DNA of 43,469 bases from Anaerofustis stercorihominis (GTDB taxonomy: Bacteria; Bacillota; Clostridia; Eubacteriales; Anaerofustaceae): NCBI RefSeq assembly GCF_005844425.1, contig NZ_SPHL01000015.1, positions 1 to 43,469 on the forward strand, in the 5' to 3' direction. The notes beneath the pieces were generated by a model, which was given only the letters and a program-made list of their open reading frames with translations, was not told the DNA's origin and ran no database searches. Below are positions 41,468 to 43,469 of this stretch, in pieces. A program made the position numbers and the translations under genes. Within the stretch, counting starts at the first letter, position 1, and each line of letters opens with the position of its first letter.

Positions 41468-43206
41468 CTCAATTTGTTCAGGTACTAAAATCAAATGCAA
41501 ACATTGGTAACTCGTTTAGTGTTTTACAATAACTCAATTTGTTCAGGTACTAAAATATCTGTTCATATTTGTATCAAATGTGCATTGTTTTACAATAACT
41601 CAATTTGTTCAGGTACTAAAATGATATGTATAACAAGGAGGAGTAATAATGTGTTTTACAATAACTCAATTTGTTCAGGTACTAAAATACCGTTCCTGTT
41701 GCCTCAATCCTTAATTTTGTTTTACAATAACTCAATTTGTTCAGGTACTAAAATTTATTTGGCATTATTAATTTAGCTACTTCAGTTTTACAATAACTCA
41801 ATTTGTTCAGGTACTAAAATAAATTGTGCATTTGAGAATTATGATGATGAGTTTTACAATAACTCAATTTGTTCAGGTACTAAAATTTTATCAGGAATGT
41901 CCGAAGCAAAACTTTTGTTTTACAATAACTCAATTTGTTCAGGTACTAAAATAAACTGTTGAGCAAGCAATAGACGGAACTTGTTTTACAATAACTCAAT
42001 TTGTTCAGGTACTAAAATGATAAATGATTTGCATTTATAATGTATTTAGTTTTACAATAACTCAATTTGTTCAGGTACTAAAATTTGTTCTAATGAATTA
42101 TCTATATTATTTTGGTTTTACAATAACTCAATTTGTTCAGGTACTAAAATACTTGATGAGAATTATTTTAATATAGCAGAGTTTTACAATAACTCAATTT
42201 GTTCAGGTACTAAAATAAATATCGGGAATAAGTTAGGTTTAGAATTGTTTTACAATAACTCAATTTGTTCAGGTACTAAAATACATAGTAAAAAAAATGT
42301 GCAAGGAAAATAAGTTTTACAATAACTCAATTTGTTCAGGTACTAAAATCGTTGAAGCGTATTTAGTTCTAGGTATGGCGTTTTACAATAACTCAATTTG
42401 TTCAGGTACTAAAATAATCAAATATTGGGTCTCTTTCTTCTTTTTGTTTTACAATAACTCAATTTGTTCAGGTACTAAAATATATAATTTTCAATTTACT
42501 TTTCATCTTTTGTTTTACAATAACTCAATTTGTTCAGGTACTAAAATTTAACCGAGGATAAAGATGAACAATATATTGTTTTACAATAACTCAATTTGTT
42601 CAGGTACTAAAATTAGGCTCACAAGAAAAAGCGGTTGAAAGGGGTTTTACAATAACTCAATTTGTTCAGGTACTAAAATATTACTCAACCTCGTTATTTT
42701 TCTCATATTGTTTTACAATAACTCAATTTGTTCAGGTACTAAAATGGGAAACTTTGTATTTTTATTAAATCTTTAGTTTTACAATAACTCAATTTGTTCA
42801 GGTACTAAAATAATAATAGATAAAGACGGAACTATTATAGGTTTTACAATAACTCAATTTGTTCAGGTACTAAAATTAGCTTCCTCTGTTAAACAAACCT
42901 ACATTTGTTTTACAATAACTCAATTTGTTCAGGTACTAAAATAGTGCTAATAAATTTTTAATTATAGCTTCAGTTTTACAATAACTCAATTTGTTCAGGT
43001 ACTAAAATCTACAATTCCGGTAAACGAGTTTTTGGAAAGTTTTACAATAACTCAATTTGTTCAGGTACTAAAATAGGCATAATCACCTTATTGAAAATAA
43101 AAAAGTTTTACAATAACTCAATTTGTTCAGGTACTAAAATTAAAGGAGAACAATAATGAAGATATCTTATGTTTTACAATAACTCAATTTGTTCAGGTAC
43201 TAAAAT
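41456..43206 (-). CRISPR. type II-style CRISPR array, 26 intact repeats plus one degenerate
   Basis: There are 26 identical 36-bp repeats, the first at 41521-41556 and the last at 43171-43206, plus a degenerate copy at 41456-41491. There are 26 spacers of 29-31 bp, giving a period of 66 bp. On the minus strand the repeat begins ATTTTAGTACCTGAAC and ends TTGAGTTATTGTAAAAC, like repeats of type II-A systems of the SaCas9/St1Cas9 kind. The degenerate repeat (its minus-strand 3' third lost) marks the leader-distal end at 41456. The leader lies at 43207-43307. The newest spacer should be 43141-43170. Confidence 0.97.
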
Positions 43207-43307
43207 GTCAAATTGCAGAATTTATAAAAATTTTCATAAATTTATAAATTCTCATATTCATAAAAGCACCCTCCTTTTACAATAACTCATATATATTATA
43301 CCATAAT
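43207..43307 (-). promoter_or_regulatory. CRISPR leader with promoter and partial repeat
   Basis: On the minus strand an extended -10, TGGTATAAT (TATAAT at 43300-43295), lies right after the stop of the upstream gene; the -35 (TTTCCT) is weak. Transcription should begin near 43288. That point is inside a 15-nt sequence identical to the repeat end, TGAGTTATTGTAAAA (43289-43275). AGGAGG and a short ORF follow before the first repeat. Confidence 0.75.
43208..43261 (-). CDS. 17-codon ORF in the CRISPR leader
   Basis: AGGAGG (43275-43270) lies 8 nt before ATG (43261-43259). The ORF encodes MNMRIYKFMKIFINSAI and stops with TGA at 43210-43208, one base before the first repeat. The ribosome site and spacing are as good as those of any housekeeping gene in this window. 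The peptide is basic and hydrophobic. It may be chance, but signal quality and placement are unusual for a CRISPR leader. Confidence 0.4.
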   Translation of the reverse strand: MNMRIYKFMKIFINSAI

Positions 43308-43469
43308 TTATGATAAAAGGAAATTGTTTTCTAGGGTATTTAATGTTTCTAAATGCTTTGAATGAATAAACAGATTATCATTAAATATTTTTAATATAAC
43401 ATCACTTTTTATATTATAAATTTCTTCTTTTCCTATTTTATTTATTATCAATTTTAAGATTGTTATTAA
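43308..43469 (-). CDS. 3' end of a gene adjoining the CRISPR leader, possibly csn2-like
   Basis: A frame is open from the window edge to a TAA at 43310-43308 (53 codons, ending ETLNTLENNFLLS). The segment is rich in Ile, Leu, Lys and Asn and looks helical. Its place and direction, immediately upstream of the leader and co-oriented with the array, are those of the last gene (csn2) of a type II-A operon. The sequence itself does not prove the family, and cas2 or an unrelated gene cannot be excluded. Confidence 0.55.
   Translation of the reverse strand, partial: LITILKLIINKIGKEEIYNIKSDVILKIFNDNLFIHSKHLETLNTLENNFLLS

Noticed and set aside
41436-41520. CRISPR leader on the left and plus-strand transcription of the array
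   Set aside because: This end has a terminator and the degenerate repeat; the promoter, the repeat polarity (TTTTAG...AAAAC on the minus strand) and the flanking co-oriented gene are all on the right.
41495-42551. Apparent repeat-rich protein-coding frames inside the CRISPR region
   Set aside because: They are translations of the 36-bp CRISPR repeat plus spacers; they have no ribosome site and the 66-bp period simply preserves the reading frame.
43275-43289. tracrRNA anti-repeat in the leader
   Set aside because: The match is to the repeat part next to the spacer 5' end, not to the 5' half of the repeat that pairs with tracrRNA, and no plus-strand promoter or terminator accompanies it.

Overview
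The window is low-GC (roughly 30% by eye) DNA from the Firmicutes (Bacillota), most likely an anaerobe of the Clostridia/Tissierellia type. The clues are CodY, PrkC/Stp, the rpoZ-priA-def-fmt-rsmB-rlmN-stp-prkC-rsgA-thiN-rpmB gene order, strong AGGAGG ribosome-binding sites, a PRD-type PTS regulator and a type II CRISPR array. Genus cannot be fixed from the sequence alone.

Layout. 1-3141: start of an unidentified gene running off the left edge, then rbgA, an RNase HII-YraN fusion and codY. 3165-10416: a divergent carbohydrate locus. On the minus strand are a PRD regulator and a galactitol-family PTS (IIA, IIB, IIC); on the plus strand are a zinc dehydrogenase, a class II aldolase and an iron alcohol dehydrogenase. 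Together they look like a kinase-free, redox-balanced route for a sugar alcohol, with two matching dyad sites in the shared control region. 10604-23659: an AI-2E-family membrane protein, then a long housekeeping run from rpoZ to thiN, and rpmB. 23711-24897 (minus): a 56-residue membrane protein and a ketopantoate reductase.

25011-30548 is a probable vitamin B12 uptake system: a membrane-anchored protein ending in a transcobalamin-like C-terminal (DUF4430) domain, a dedicated ECF transporter (T, fused A-A, S), a cobalamin riboswitch, and a secreted alpha/alpha-barrel protein. The two extracellular proteins correspond to the two domains of animal intrinsic factor/transcobalamin, which makes this the most interesting metabolic system here.

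30805-38988: gdhA with a CodY-like box and a leader able to form two competing hairpins; tandem mgtE magnesium transporters behind a structured leader containing a 33-codon ORF; a hypothetical protein; a patatin-like lipase; a cluster of DnaA boxes; and glnS. 39011-41440: a sigma-region-4-like protein facing an S24/LexA-like repressor across three matching operators, then an HTH-TPR regulator and a Cys-rich mini-protein.

41456-43206 is a CRISPR array (26 intact repeats plus one degenerate terminal repeat, 26 spacers) of type II style, read on the minus strand. Its leader (43207-43307) has an extended -10 promoter, a 15-nt copy of the repeat end at the predicted transcription start, and a 17-codon ORF with a strong Shine-Dalgarno that stops just before the first repeat. 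The last 162 bases are the 3' end of a minus-strand gene, probably the end of the cas operon. No complete cas gene or tracrRNA lies in the window.
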